Below, piece by piece: positions 26,101-34,787 of a stretch of 64,000 nt of DNA. Source of the DNA: Lutraria lutraria (Eukaryota > Mollusca > Bivalvia > Venerida > Mactridae); the NCBI GenBank assembly GCA_964023205.1, contig OZ026845.1:1002001-1066000 (forward strand). The letters are read 5' to 3'. The notes under the pieces are model-generated. The model saw only the letters and a list, made by a program, of their open reading frames with translations. It ran no database searches and had not been told where the DNA came from. Position 1 is the first letter of the stretch. The number at the start of each line of letters is the position of its first letter. The translations under genes and the position numbers were made by a program.

Positions 26101-29100
26101 GTGATCGCCCTGCGTCCATCGTGCGTCGTGCGTCGTTACGATTACGTGGCGTCCATGTTTACTTAAAACAACATCTCCTCCTACACCACTATGCCGAATG
26201 CAACCAAATTTGGCTGGAATGATCCTTGGGTGGTCCCCTTTCAAAGTTGTTCAAAAAATTAAATTTTATTAAAAATTCTGGTTGCTATGGCAACAAATAG
26301 AAAAAACTTAAAAAATCTTTTTGTCTGAAACCACAGGGCCTAGAGCTGAGATATTTGGTATGTAGCATTGTCTAATGGAACTCTACAAAGTTTATTCAAA
26401 TTATTCCCCTAGGGTCAAAATTGGCTCCGCCCCGGGGGTAACTTGATTTTACAAAGACTTATATAGGAAATTTAAAAAATCTTCTTGTCAAAAACTACAA
26501 TGCCTAGAGCTTTGATATTTGGTGTGTAGCATAGTCTAGTGGACCTCTACCAAGTTTGTTCAAATTATTACCCTAGGGTCAAAATTGGCCCCATCCCGGG
26601 GGTCACTTGATTTATATAGACTTAAGCTTATATAGGAAATTTAAAAAATCTTTTTCTCTGAAACCGCAAGGCCTAGAGCTTAGATATTTTGTATGTGGCA
26701 TTTTCTAGTGGACCTCTACCAAGTTTGTTCAAATTATGGCCCCGGGGTCAAAATTGGCCCTGCCCTGGGGTTTATTCTATTTTATATAGGAAAATTTAAA
26801 AAATCTTCTTCTCCGAAACCACAAGGCCTAGAGCTAAGATATTTGGCATATAGCATTGTCCAGTGGACCTCTACCAAGTTTGTTCAAATTATTGCCCTAG
26901 GGTCAAAATTGGCCCTGCCTTGGGTTTATTCTATTTTATTTAGGAAAATTTTAAAAATCTTCTTCTCCGAAACCACAAGGCCTAGAGCTAAGATATTTGG
27001 TATGTAGCATTGTCTAGTGGACCTCTACCAAGTTTGTTCAAATTATTGCCCTAGGGTCAAAATTGGCCCCGCCCCGGGGGTCACTTGATTTATATAGACT
27101 TATATAGGAAAATTTAAAAAATCTTTTTCTCCGAAACCGCAAGGCCTAGAGCTTAGATATTTTGTATGTGGCATTGTCTAGTGGACCTCTACCAAGTTTG
27201 TTCAAATTATGGCCCCGGGGTCAAAATTGGCCCTGCCCTGGGATTTATTCTATTTTATATAGGAAAATTTAAAAAATCTTCTTCTCCGAAACCACAAGGC
27301 CTAGAGCTAAGATATTTGGCATATAGCATTGTCCAGTGGACCTCTACCAAGTTTGTTCAAATTATTGCCCTAGGGTCAAAATTGGCCCTGCCTTGGGTTT
27401 ATTCTATTTTATTTAGGAAAATTTAAAAAATCTTCTTCTCCGAAACTGCAAGGCCCAGAGCTTAGATATTTTGTATGTGGCATTGTCTAGTGGACCTCTA
27501 CCAAGTTTGTTCAAATTATGGCCCCAGGGTCAAAATTAGCCCTGCCCTGGGGTTTATTTTATATAGGAAAATTTTAAAAAATCTTCTTCTCCGAAACCAC
27601 AAGGCCTAGAGCTAAGATATTTGGTATCTAGCTTTGTCTAATGGACCTCTTTTAAATCTGTTCATATAATGGCCATGGGATAAAAAACTTGATCTTACTT
27701 AGACTCGTATAGAAAACTTCAACAATGTTAATCTCCAAATGACCTTTTCTCCTGGTGAGCATTTATAGGGCCATCATGGCCCTCTTGTTTTCAATATCAT
27801 TGAAAAAAACAACACTATTTATAGAACAGCTGTGTTTTCACACAGTCATATTATGCACACAGCATGAAGTGACGTCAGGCGCTCTATATATTTCAAGTTT
27901 ACAAAAGCAAAATTCGCAGCAGAATGAGTGTTTTTAGAAGAAAAAGGGTTTGTTTCATCGGTAATAATTATCTTGGGATAATATCAGCAATTGTTTGTTT
28001 TTTGCATAAATTTTTTATTGCAGAAAGCTAATGGGACTTTAACCTTTAGATAATTGAGAAACATTGAGATTATTGTAAACATGTTTAAATTATCCATTTC
28101 AATATTATCATATTATCATATCATACTATATATCATATTTTGATTCAGTGTTGTGTATATGTAGGACATGTCATTTATATTTTTCAAATGAATGTCTGTC
28201 TGTGATTTTTTTTTTCTGTCTATGATAAATATTCTGTCAAATATTATTATTTATCAAATATTAGTTTGAATAATAACAGTTTGAATAATATTTATCAAAT
28301 TATTATTATCAAATTTCGATAATTCAGGAGAGAAATGTTATGTGTGCTGGGATGCCAATGATAATATAGATGTGTACAATTATGGTCGCCATGGAAAGTT
28401 TGATATACTTCTAACAGATGAACCACGACAATTAAAACCTGGTGAAACTATAGCTGTAGGATGTGTGGTTAAACCAGGTACAGTAAAAACCATGAAAACT
28501 GGAGCCGTTCCGGACTGGGCCAAAAGTCCGGTTTTCTGAGAATTCTGGTTTTCTGAGAAATTTTGAATAATTCTGAAAATAATGGGACTTGAAAAAATTG
28601 TCCGATTTTCAGAGAATTCTGGTTTTAAGGGATTTAATGTATATACTGTGTTTTTGTCTCTTTAACTTCTGTCTGTGTCATTTTACCTGATATAAATCGG
28701 TACAAATCTAAATCTCTTAGATGATCATTTAATAGTCTGCACTCAGCTATGATTTTACTACTCATACACTTGGATTCAGGACTTATACACACACATGAAT
28801 TTGCAACTTCCGTATTTACAGATAGAAGTAACAAAATTAGGCGGAAGTGACGTGAATCAAAGGGATGTCAATAAAAAAACCTAAACTTGTTCCACTGTGC
28901 ATGCTGATTATCTGAATGCTTAGTTCCAGTGAAACATCCGATTACAGCTGTCGGAAATGGGTTTTGGGATTCTCTCATTATAGCTATATTTAGCAGTTTC
29001 GAATCCATGTGTGTATATATGAGTCATTGACTTGGATTGAAGAAAAAAAAAGAGATCTTGACCACTGAGGATTAAGTGAAAAATTTGTACTCAAAACCAT

Positions 29101-30208
29101 GTTTACTTATATTTGCTGATAAGTACTGTTATCATCATGTTGCAGGAAGTCACTGGGACCCCAGTAACACAAATGTTGCTTCATCTGATACTGGATCTGT
29201 ACTGAGACTCTCTTTGGAAGGTGACACTCTGAAAGCTCTGGTAAGTTACTTACAGTTAGTTTGGTATGTAGTACCCACTGGCAATATATTCAGTGCAACC
29301 TCTCCAAAGCAACACTATATGGGACTGTGGGGGGGTCTATGTCATAGGCTGGATTGTCAGTGGTGATACCTGCCTGTTTTTGTATATATATATATATACA
29401 GTAAAGGCCATTCTTTTACAAAAAGCATCAGTGTTATGGAGCGTGTGTGGGGGGTCACATGATTGTTATGCAATCCATAAGTTTTGTTCAGGTTTTCTTG
29501 TCTTGTATTAAAGGTAAGATGGAAGAATGGAAGTCAAGGTGAACATACATATGATATAGACTCAAACCCAGAGATACAAGTGTGGTAATAATTTATTCTT
29601 TGTTTTTTCTTCTTCATTCATTCCACCATTAGATTTTTCTATATTTTGTTTGCGTATTCTTCTCTCTATTCAAGAGCCTATACTAGTATTTACAATCCTA
29701 ATTACATAAATCATGTACATGTACCTATATATCAGATTTGAATCATCCCCATATACTTTTATGATTAAATGATAGCTTTTCTATTTGTTTTCTAAATCTG
29801 TATACATACAGTGCAACCTCTCTAAAGCAGCACCCTTTGGGAGTGGCAAAGTTATGTTGTTATTTAGAAGTTGTTGCTCTAGAGAGCTTAAATTGATAGT
29901 TAAATCATGCGGTGTGAAAAGATCATACTGTTGCTGAAGGAAGGTTGTTGCTTAAAGAAGGGCTGTTCTTGAGAGGTTGTACTGTATATCATGTTATAGT
30001 CTAGGCTCGGAGATCAGCTTGATATAGTGAAGTCTTTTTTGGCATTTTTAATTTTGCAGCTTAATATTTTGGTGAATAATTTTGTCCAATTTTCAGTGAA
30101 GCACAGAATACCATGGAATGTCAACCTGCTCCACAACCATCAGATCTTAGACCAGAACCTCAACCTTCAAGTCGCTGGCCTGTGAAAAATAAAAACAAAA
30201 ACATTTAG
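8114..30208 (+). CDS. Coiled-coil, von Willebrand A and MIB/HERC2 domain protein, 18 exons
   Basis: Coding exons: 8114-8191 (least certain), 8315-8427, 9413-9441, 10143-10578, 11115-11179, 11622-11699, 12057-12176, 19377-19502, 20429-20506, 21998-22122, 22918-23004, 24752-24841, 25226-25303, 25636-25822, 28328-28477, 29146-29240, 29514-29584, 30097-30208. Phases join throughout to 705 residues with stop TAG. A charged coiled coil spans about 82-135. A vWA domain spans about 278-475: MIDAS motif DISAS (D285, S287, S289), then YVALVTFG and ITDGDAT (D394). The usual MIDAS Thr region reads GGPSPLSAGL, so the third ligand is altered. A MIB/HERC2-type domain starts at about 533 (GSRVVRGPDW) and runs through YNYGRHGKFD; a weaker second copy covers about 605-665 (VRWKNGSQGEHTYDI). 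No signal peptide or RING is seen. Metal-dependent binding is inferred from the vWA fold. Exon 1 uses a weak GTACTC donor; exon 4 has an alternative in-frame acceptor at 10182. Partners are unknown. Confidence 0.85.
8530..8666 (-). mobile_element. Short dispersed element related to the 35-bp array, copy 1
   Basis: Read on the minus strand it begins near AATCGAAGTACTAAAAGTAC, then ACTCATAGAAACTGATC, and continues through ACATGGAACAGGAACTAGTT and GCATGGCGGATGGAG. The same order of blocks is seen at 47617-47760 and on the minus strand at 48876-49024. It holds one copy of the segment that is tandemly amplified at 13266-19146. Confidence 0.75.
9814..9958. mobile_element. MITE, family C (CTCCATGAACGGTCACC), copy 1
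   Basis: It starts TACAGTGTAACCTCCATGAA and contains CCTCCGAACAACAGCCATCT and CCCTGTTACAGCC. A better copy is at 45450-45631. The right terminus is decayed here. It is in intron 3 of the vWA gene. Confidence 0.65.
10841..11015. mobile_element. MITE, family A, copy 3
   Basis: Ends are ACAGTCAAACCTGTGTTAGC and CACAGGTTTGACTGTA. The interior has AATAAAGGCCATTC and ATAAAGGCCACCTGTC, as in the other copies. It is in intron 4 of the vWA gene. Confidence 0.8.
11197..11310. mobile_element. MITE, family B, truncated copy 2
   Basis: Only the half from GGATTTAACTATTAATTCAA to the end GGAGAGGTTGCACTGTA is present; the other terminus is missing. It is in intron 5 of the vWA gene. Confidence 0.7.
13020..13262 (+). 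mobile_element. tRNA-derived SINE (MetaSINE-like), plus strand
   Basis: A B-box-like block GTTTGAATTCCAGTCGCGACC lies near 13075, followed by a conserved central block (GGTTGGTGGTTCTACCTGGG) and the 3' block CAAATGACCCTGGCTGTTG with GTGACATTAAATCC. A minus-strand copy with the same block order is at 25020-25200. This arrangement resembles the MetaSINE type known from bivalves; that name is from general knowledge and not from a search. It sits directly before the 35-bp array. Confidence 0.65.
13266..19146 (+). repeat. 35-bp minisatellite, 168 units, 5.88 kb
   Basis: The unit starts at ATGGTAACTGAACTTACATA and ends with GACTTACACTGCAAC (35 bp). From the first ATGG (13266) to the last (19146) is 5,880 bp, exactly 168 x 35. 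Marker variants at 15471, 16241 and 17116 also fall on exact multiples, so net indels are absent. Rare variants recur at set distances: GTGGTAAATATACTA at 15471 and 17116 (1,645 bp, 47 units), and ATGGTAATACAACTT at 13896 and 16241 (2,345 bp, 67 units). This shows block duplications. It lies in intron 7 of the vWA gene, within the domain-coding part. Confidence 0.97.
19146..19240 (+). mobile_element. Right half of the dispersed element that hosts the 35-bp array
   Basis: After the last unit the sequence reads CTTTAACAATTGTAAGGCGG, ATGTAGAAAAATTTAATACT and CATCAAAATTCATG. This matches the right half of the intact copy at 47617-47760 (GCATGGCGGATGTAGAAAAA, CATCAAAATTCAT). The left half, AATCAAAGTACTGAAAGTAC, is at 13246, just before the array. 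Confidence 0.8.
20037..20220. mobile_element. MITE, family D (pogo-like CAG... termini), copy 1
   Basis: It starts TACAGGGAAACCCC and ends TTCAGGGATTAACTGTA. The interior has GAAAATCCGATTTCCCTGAA and GTCCGGTTTTCAGGG, related to the elements at 23624 and 28479. It is in intron 8 of the vWA gene. Confidence 0.65.
20563..21548 (+). repeat. 20-bp tandem array, about 48 units
   Basis: The basic unit is ACAGATGATCTATAATGACC. Variants ACAAATGATCTATAGTGACC and AAAGATGATCTGTAAATCTA recur in blocks, giving a higher-order pattern. It fills most of intron 9 of the vWA gene (20507-21997). Confidence 0.92.
22228..22407. mobile_element. MITE, family A, copy 4
   Basis: Ends are TACAGTCAAAACTGTGTTAG and CACAGGTTTGACTGTA with TA edges. 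The interior has AATAAAGGTCATTC and AATAAAGGTCACCTGTC. It is in intron 10 of the vWA gene. Confidence 0.8.
22974..23621 (+). repeat. 41-bp minisatellite copying an exon end plus its splice donor, 16 units
   Basis: The unit starts GTATGTAGTCCCTGTGGGGA and continues CAGCTGATACTGTAAGTGTTT. The first unit is the last 31 coding bases of vWA exon 11 (residues YVVPVGTADT) and its donor ACT|GTAAGT. GTATGTAG occurs first at 22974 and last at 23585; 611 bp equals 15 x 41 minus 4, and one unit near 23455 lacks AAGT. About 14 units keep a full GTAAGT. Reading on past the first donor meets TAG within six codons. Confidence 0.95.
23624..23786. mobile_element. MITE, family D, copy 2
   Basis: It starts CAGTAAAAACCATGAAAACT and contains GGGGCCAAAAGTCTGGATTT and TGTCTGATTTTCAGTGAATT. 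It is nearly collinear with 28479-28645. It begins directly after the last unit of the 41-bp array. Confidence 0.75.
24393..24568. mobile_element. MITE, family B, copy 3
   Basis: Ends are TACAGTGCAACCTCTCCAAA and GAGAGGCTGCACTGTA with TA edges. The interior has GAGAGGTTGTTTCTCTAG and ATCATGCTGTTGTTGAAGGG. It is in intron 11 of the vWA gene. Confidence 0.85.
25020..25200 (-). mobile_element. tRNA-derived SINE (MetaSINE-like), minus strand
   Basis: On the minus strand it reads AATTTGAATCCCACAAGG (B-box-like), then GGTAGATGGTTGTACCCAGG, then CAAAATGACCCAGGCAGTTG and GTATGTCAAACACC. The block order matches the copy at 13020-13262. It is in intron 12 of the vWA gene. Confidence 0.65.
25442..25617. 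mobile_element. MITE, family B, copy 4
   Basis: The right end is TTGGAGAGGTTGCAGTGTA. The interior has CAACCTCCCTTCTACAGCAG, GCATGATT and AATTTTGCTACTCCCAAAGG. The left end is partly decayed. It ends 18 bases before the exon at 25636. Confidence 0.8.
25967..28042. mobile_element. TTAA-type MITE split by a nested repeat element
   Basis: The left end ACTTAAAGTCCCATAATC (25967) and right end GAAAGCTAATGGGACTTTAA (to 28042) match the termini of the TTAA element at 4880-5250. Between them, about 26030-27790 is a different element, which would be a later insertion. It is in intron 14 of the vWA gene. Confidence 0.55.
26290..27720 (+). repeat. About 157-bp tandem array, 9 units, inside a dispersed element
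   Basis: Each unit carries AAACCACAAGGCCTAGAGCT, GTGGACCTCTACCAAGTTTG and CCTAGGGTCAAAATTGGCCC. The block TTTGTTCAAATTAT recurs at about 26551, 26724, 26879, 27036, 27198, 27354 and 27508, so spacing is about 154-173 bp. Units near 26693 and 27166 are almost the same over about 260 bp, which points to a three-unit higher-order duplication of 473 bp. The flanks (from about 26030, and GGGCCATCATGGCCCTCTTG near 27770) look like the ends of the host element. Confidence 0.85.
28479..28645. mobile_element. MITE, family D, copy 3, at a splice donor
   Basis: It starts TACAGTAAAAACCATGAAAA and contains GGGCCAAAAGTCCGGTTTTC and TTGTCCGATTTTCAGAGAAT. It begins at base 2 of intron 15 of the vWA gene: the coding exon ends at 28477 and the donor reads G|GTACAG. 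The MITE therefore supplies the donor from intron base 4 on. Confidence 0.75.
29807..29986. mobile_element. MITE, family B, copy 5
   Basis: Ends are TACAGTGCAACCTCTCTAAA and TTGAGAGGTTGTACTGTA with TA edges; family interior blocks are present. It is in intron 17 of the vWA gene. Confidence 0.85.
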
Positions 30209-30279
30209 CACTTGATGATATACATGTACATTATGTTTTACAGACTGGTGCTCAATTTCTTGTTTAAAGGTTAAAACAC

Positions 30280-30285
30280 AATAAA
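30280..30285 (+). promoter_or_regulatory. Candidate poly(A) signal of the vWA/MIB-HERC2 gene
   Basis: AATAAA lies 72 bases after the stop at 30208. The position is plausible; no transcript evidence is available. Confidence 0.5.
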
Positions 30286-30657
30286 ATAGAAGACCGGTTC
30301 ATGAGTTTTTGTCCTGAGCCACAAATCAGGGTTTACATTAATGGTACTAAGCTTGGAAACCAGTTTTATAAATCTGAGCATTTGATTGGTTATTTCAGAC
30401 TTCCATGTTACAATGACCAATAGAATGCTTGTGTTCAGGTACTGGTTCCTGGCTGGGTATTTTATTTTCGGTGCACTGGATTTTTGCCAAAACAATTCAA
30501 GCTGAGTTTGGTAAAGTTTTTCATTTGTTTAGAGAATTTTGGATACAAAAATATTCATTGAAAGAATAAATTAGCCTCTCAGACATGGAAAACAAACATT
30601 TTTTGGTTAAAGATTTACTCATATTATACCTGGGCCCATTATACACATGGTCTCAGA

Positions 30658-31481
30658 TAGAGCTGGGACTGGTAGAAAATTTTTACCCGGGTACCTGTGA
30701 CCATATTACCGCGAGTACCCGAGTACCCGCTATTTATCTCGAAAGAGATCCGGGCACTAACTAGTGCTTAAATAAATTGGCAAACTGCACAAAAAGCCAA
30801 GTTCAGCAATATTTCACGCTTCTTAGCGATAAAATGCAATATCTGCGACCTAGAGTTGAATAAATACATACAGCAGAACAAAGTTACATGTGTCCGACGC
30901 CAAGCCTTCCAATGTATGTGTGCCAACACCTGTGTTCGTAAAGTCAGAGCCTGACGTTACTGGAAACGTTCAAGATTCTAGTTCCGAACCTTACTAGCCT
31001 CCCCATCCCATGTTTCCAAATTTGCCTAACCGTTACTAATGAGAAATTGGGTTAAATAACGGTAAATATACATGCCGAGAATTTACTTGCAGTAAACTGC
31101 TAGTTACATTATAATATAAATACTGATGGAGTTAATTAAAAGTTTAGACTGTATTGCAAATAAATGGATTAAACAAATCTGTGTTAATATTTTGACCATT
31201 AGAACAATTATTCATACTCTTCGCAGCAGCATTTACGCATAAAAACGGGATGAGTATTCGTTGGTAAGTTAAATTTTATATAGAAATCTGCCGCAAATGT
31301 CATAAGTATTGCTCAGTAAGGTAGACAAAAATTATAATCAGGTCTAATCAATGGATGTTTCGTTTGCTTAAAAAAAATCAGAACGAGTTGAATATGGAGT
31401 GTTCTATTTCAAGGGTACCCGGGTAGTAATTTTGTACCCCGGTAGTAGCATTACTCGACCCGAGTACTCATCCCAGCTCTA
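30658..31481. mobile_element. hAT-type non-autonomous element with 8-bp target duplication
   Basis: The termini TAGAGCTGGGAC and ATCCCAGCTCTA are inverted. GTCTCAGA occurs at 30650-30657 and again at 31482-31489 as an exact 8-bp target duplication, the hAT hallmark. Subterminal parts repeat forms of TACCCGGGTA on both sides. There is no transposase reading frame in the 824 bp. Confidence 0.85.
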
Positions 31482-31891
31482 GTCTCAGATTATACCAAGT
31501 ATGTGTTCTGATGTATTTTGTAACTTGATAATGTACACATATGTTATACATGTTATTCACCTACATTATATAAAATAATGTAACATAGTATTTGTACTGA
31601 TCTAATTCATCCTATGTAACTTATATCCTGAAAAAAAATGTATAAAGATTATTGTTTTTTTAAGTTTTTTTACTGTTGTATAGATACAAATGTAATTTTA
31701 ATGAATTAATTAAATGGATACAGATCGACATTGTGATGTCTCAAACTGTTTAGCTTCATGTCTCTGATTCCTGTCTGACATTTTTTGTTAATGAAATATC
31801 TATCATGTATGTATGATTTGAACTGTATAATATATGCAGTGTCAAATTTTACCAAAATATCTCAAAATAGAATCAAACATTAAACCTAGAG

Positions 31892-32080
31892 TATGTGTAT
31901 GATAACATGGAAATATATGTGTATGATAACATGGAAATATATGTGTATGATAATATATATGTTTATGATATCATGTAAATATCTGTGTATGATAACATAT
32001 CATTAATATCTGCTTATGATATCATGTAAATATTTGTGTATGATAACATGTAAATACCTGTGTATGATAACATATAAATG
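31892..32080 (+). repeat. Degenerate tandem repeat of about 24 bp
   Basis: Repeats of ATATGTGTATGATAACATGG and relatives (TGTTTATGATATCATGTAAA). The rest of 30286-34787 holds only the hAT element and AT-rich sequence; no gene was seen there. Confidence 0.75.
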
Positions 32081-34787
32081 TAATGTGACGTGGAGGGTTA
32101 GACAGATCATTAATTTGCGCAACTTGTTCATGTGCAGCATGAACTTATACTCGTGTTTTTTTTCTGGTTGATATTTAGTGCAATCAGATACAATACCTTA
32201 CGATATATGTTATCAATAACTCTAATATTAGTTGCATGATGCATTTTGACTCAGAATAATCTGAGTGTAAGAATAATAGGCAAGCTGTGATCATTTTGCA
32301 TTTTATGATGGAAATGCTGTTGTCAATTAAACGTTATGTCTTCTGCTTTTTTTTCATTTTTTACTTTTTTCTGGTTGATTCAGGTGAATTATAACAACAA
32401 ACATTACTCTAGCCTGCAGGCATTATGAAACAATTCTATGTAATACATCTTAGTTTATTTATATTGTTATTTGTTGTTGTGACTATTAGCTTCAATGACA
32501 TGGATTTTGTTCTTGTATCAAAATAACTGGCCCTTATTTCTGTATCCTTTTTATGTAAGATTGTCAGACAGTCTGTGTCAATATCATTTAAATTGTCCCT
32601 TAAAGCTGTCCAGTTTATATGTTATTCATTGATGCTTCATGTTTTGTAATGTAATGATTTATGACTATTATTAAAATTGAACTATGGTACCTCATTGGTT
32701 ATTAAAGTAATCCTTTAAAAAAAACTTACCAATGGTTGGGCTTATCAGCTAATAAACAACTTATCAGATTTAAGAACTTAATATGAGGTCATTTATGCCA
32801 CTGACTATTAAGAAAACATTTTCTTTTTTAAAAAACAACATTTCAATTTAAGAATGCAGTAAGCTCTAGCTAATCATGAAAGCTTAGTGTAAAAAAGCTG
32901 AAACATTGAATCCGAATAGAATGTGTAACAAATGTAGTGTCTCCCTTAGCCATCAGTGTACAAACCTGCTCACCTTGTCATGTTACCAATACCTTTATAA
33001 TAAACAATCTCAGTGCTAGCTGTGCAGTTGATAAATTCTAACACAACCATCTTAAGGATGTCAGTTGAACTGTAATATGTACATTTTTGCATCAAATTAA
33101 TCTAAATTAACAATTAGGCTGCTTAAATAAAAGCACCTGTAAAATGTATAAAATTAATAAAACTTAGAAATGTCCAAATTACATGGAGTTTTATTGTTTT
33201 TAATGCATTTTACATTTTATAAGCAGATAAATAGTCTCAAATGATAGCGTTATGAAAGAAAAGGCAACACATATATAAAATATGATGAAAAGGCAAGACA
33301 CATATAAAAGTGAGCAAATAACATGTATTTTCATTGAAATGTATATAAGTAAGCGGATTCAGAGACATAGTCTCTGGCAGATTCTATAAGGCATGTATAT
33401 AATGGTACAGTGGTCTAATATTAGACATCTATTATGCTTGTATACCATCAGAATTATGCTTGATGTGAAAAATGATAATAGTAAAAGATGCCAAGATGGT
33501 ATAATCTTTATGTTACACATATCTCTTGTCTGAAGTATGAAAACCGATATGAAAGTTGACACAAAAATGTCATATAATTATATTAAACATTTATACTATC
33601 CAAATGATTAGAAACAATGAATTGTCAACATAGGTTTTTCATGTAAAAAAGGGTTAGACTCAACAATTCTTCATTTATGTCAATATAATGTTAAGTTACA
33701 ACAAATAATAATATGAACAATAAGTCACTTCATGTCATATAGAACTGTTTTTAAATGCTTATAATGTGTAAATAAAATCTTCTTGTATGGAGTATCCTCC
33801 CTTCACTTATGTCTTACAAAATTCTTTAAATGTTCTTCTTTACAGATGTAATGTGATAATAATTGATTGCGAGACATTTAGTATTTTCTTCTGACATCTA
33901 GTAAGAGGACAGAAATAGTATTCCTTGATCTATGTGTTGCTATGGTTATTATTATAAACATGCATCTCTAATTATACATTGGTATATTCAAGTCCTACTT
34001 GCAAACTGTTATAGTGCCTTCAAACAAAGCTAAACATGTTAGTCAATAGATCTACAGCATCTTATATCTAAATGCACATTGTATCATATCACTGTCCAGT
34101 AAACAGGAAGCTCTCAACTAGTTAATTACATATTTGACTAAAAATAGTTTATATTTCATATAATGACACAAGGCATACATGATGCAAGCACACATATTAT
34201 CAACGCCCACCGTAGAAATTCTCCCAACCCATGCATAGCGGTACATTGCTCTTTATTCAGGCTTTTATCATCAAGTGAATTTAAACTGTTGGCCAACAAA
34301 CCAATCCTTATATATACGTGCAAAAAACTGCCACCTCTACCATGTCGTAAATCTAAAATAGTGTCATCAACAACCAATGTGTCAACATGATCAAACAATT
34401 CATCTGCAATACTTTCAACTACAACTTACTTCATTTTGATTACTTTATATTGTGTTACTACTATTGCAAGTTTCTAATTATGTGAATTGGGAACTTAAAA
34501 TAGTCCACCATACATAGCTTGATACGTGTTCTAACTGAATAACGCATAGTATTTACTGAAATGCAATTTGCAAAGCATTACAAAACGCCTATAGCATTAG
34601 GATTATGTTCTTCAGTGTCAAAATATTTTCTTGGGTTCTGAACCAGTACTGGCTTAATATTCTGAAAAACAAAAATGACAGATGTACATCACCATGACTG
34701 GAGTACTGAATATTTGATAACCTTAGTCCAAGAGTGCGTGCTAGGCATTTTATACAGGCTGGCAAAGGCGCTTGTAGACCAGGCTTT

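Noticed and set aside
26693..27426. Open frames of 104 and 86 codons with matching products
   Set aside because: They are the 157-bp tandem array read through; the likeness is due to a 473-bp duplication, not a protein family.
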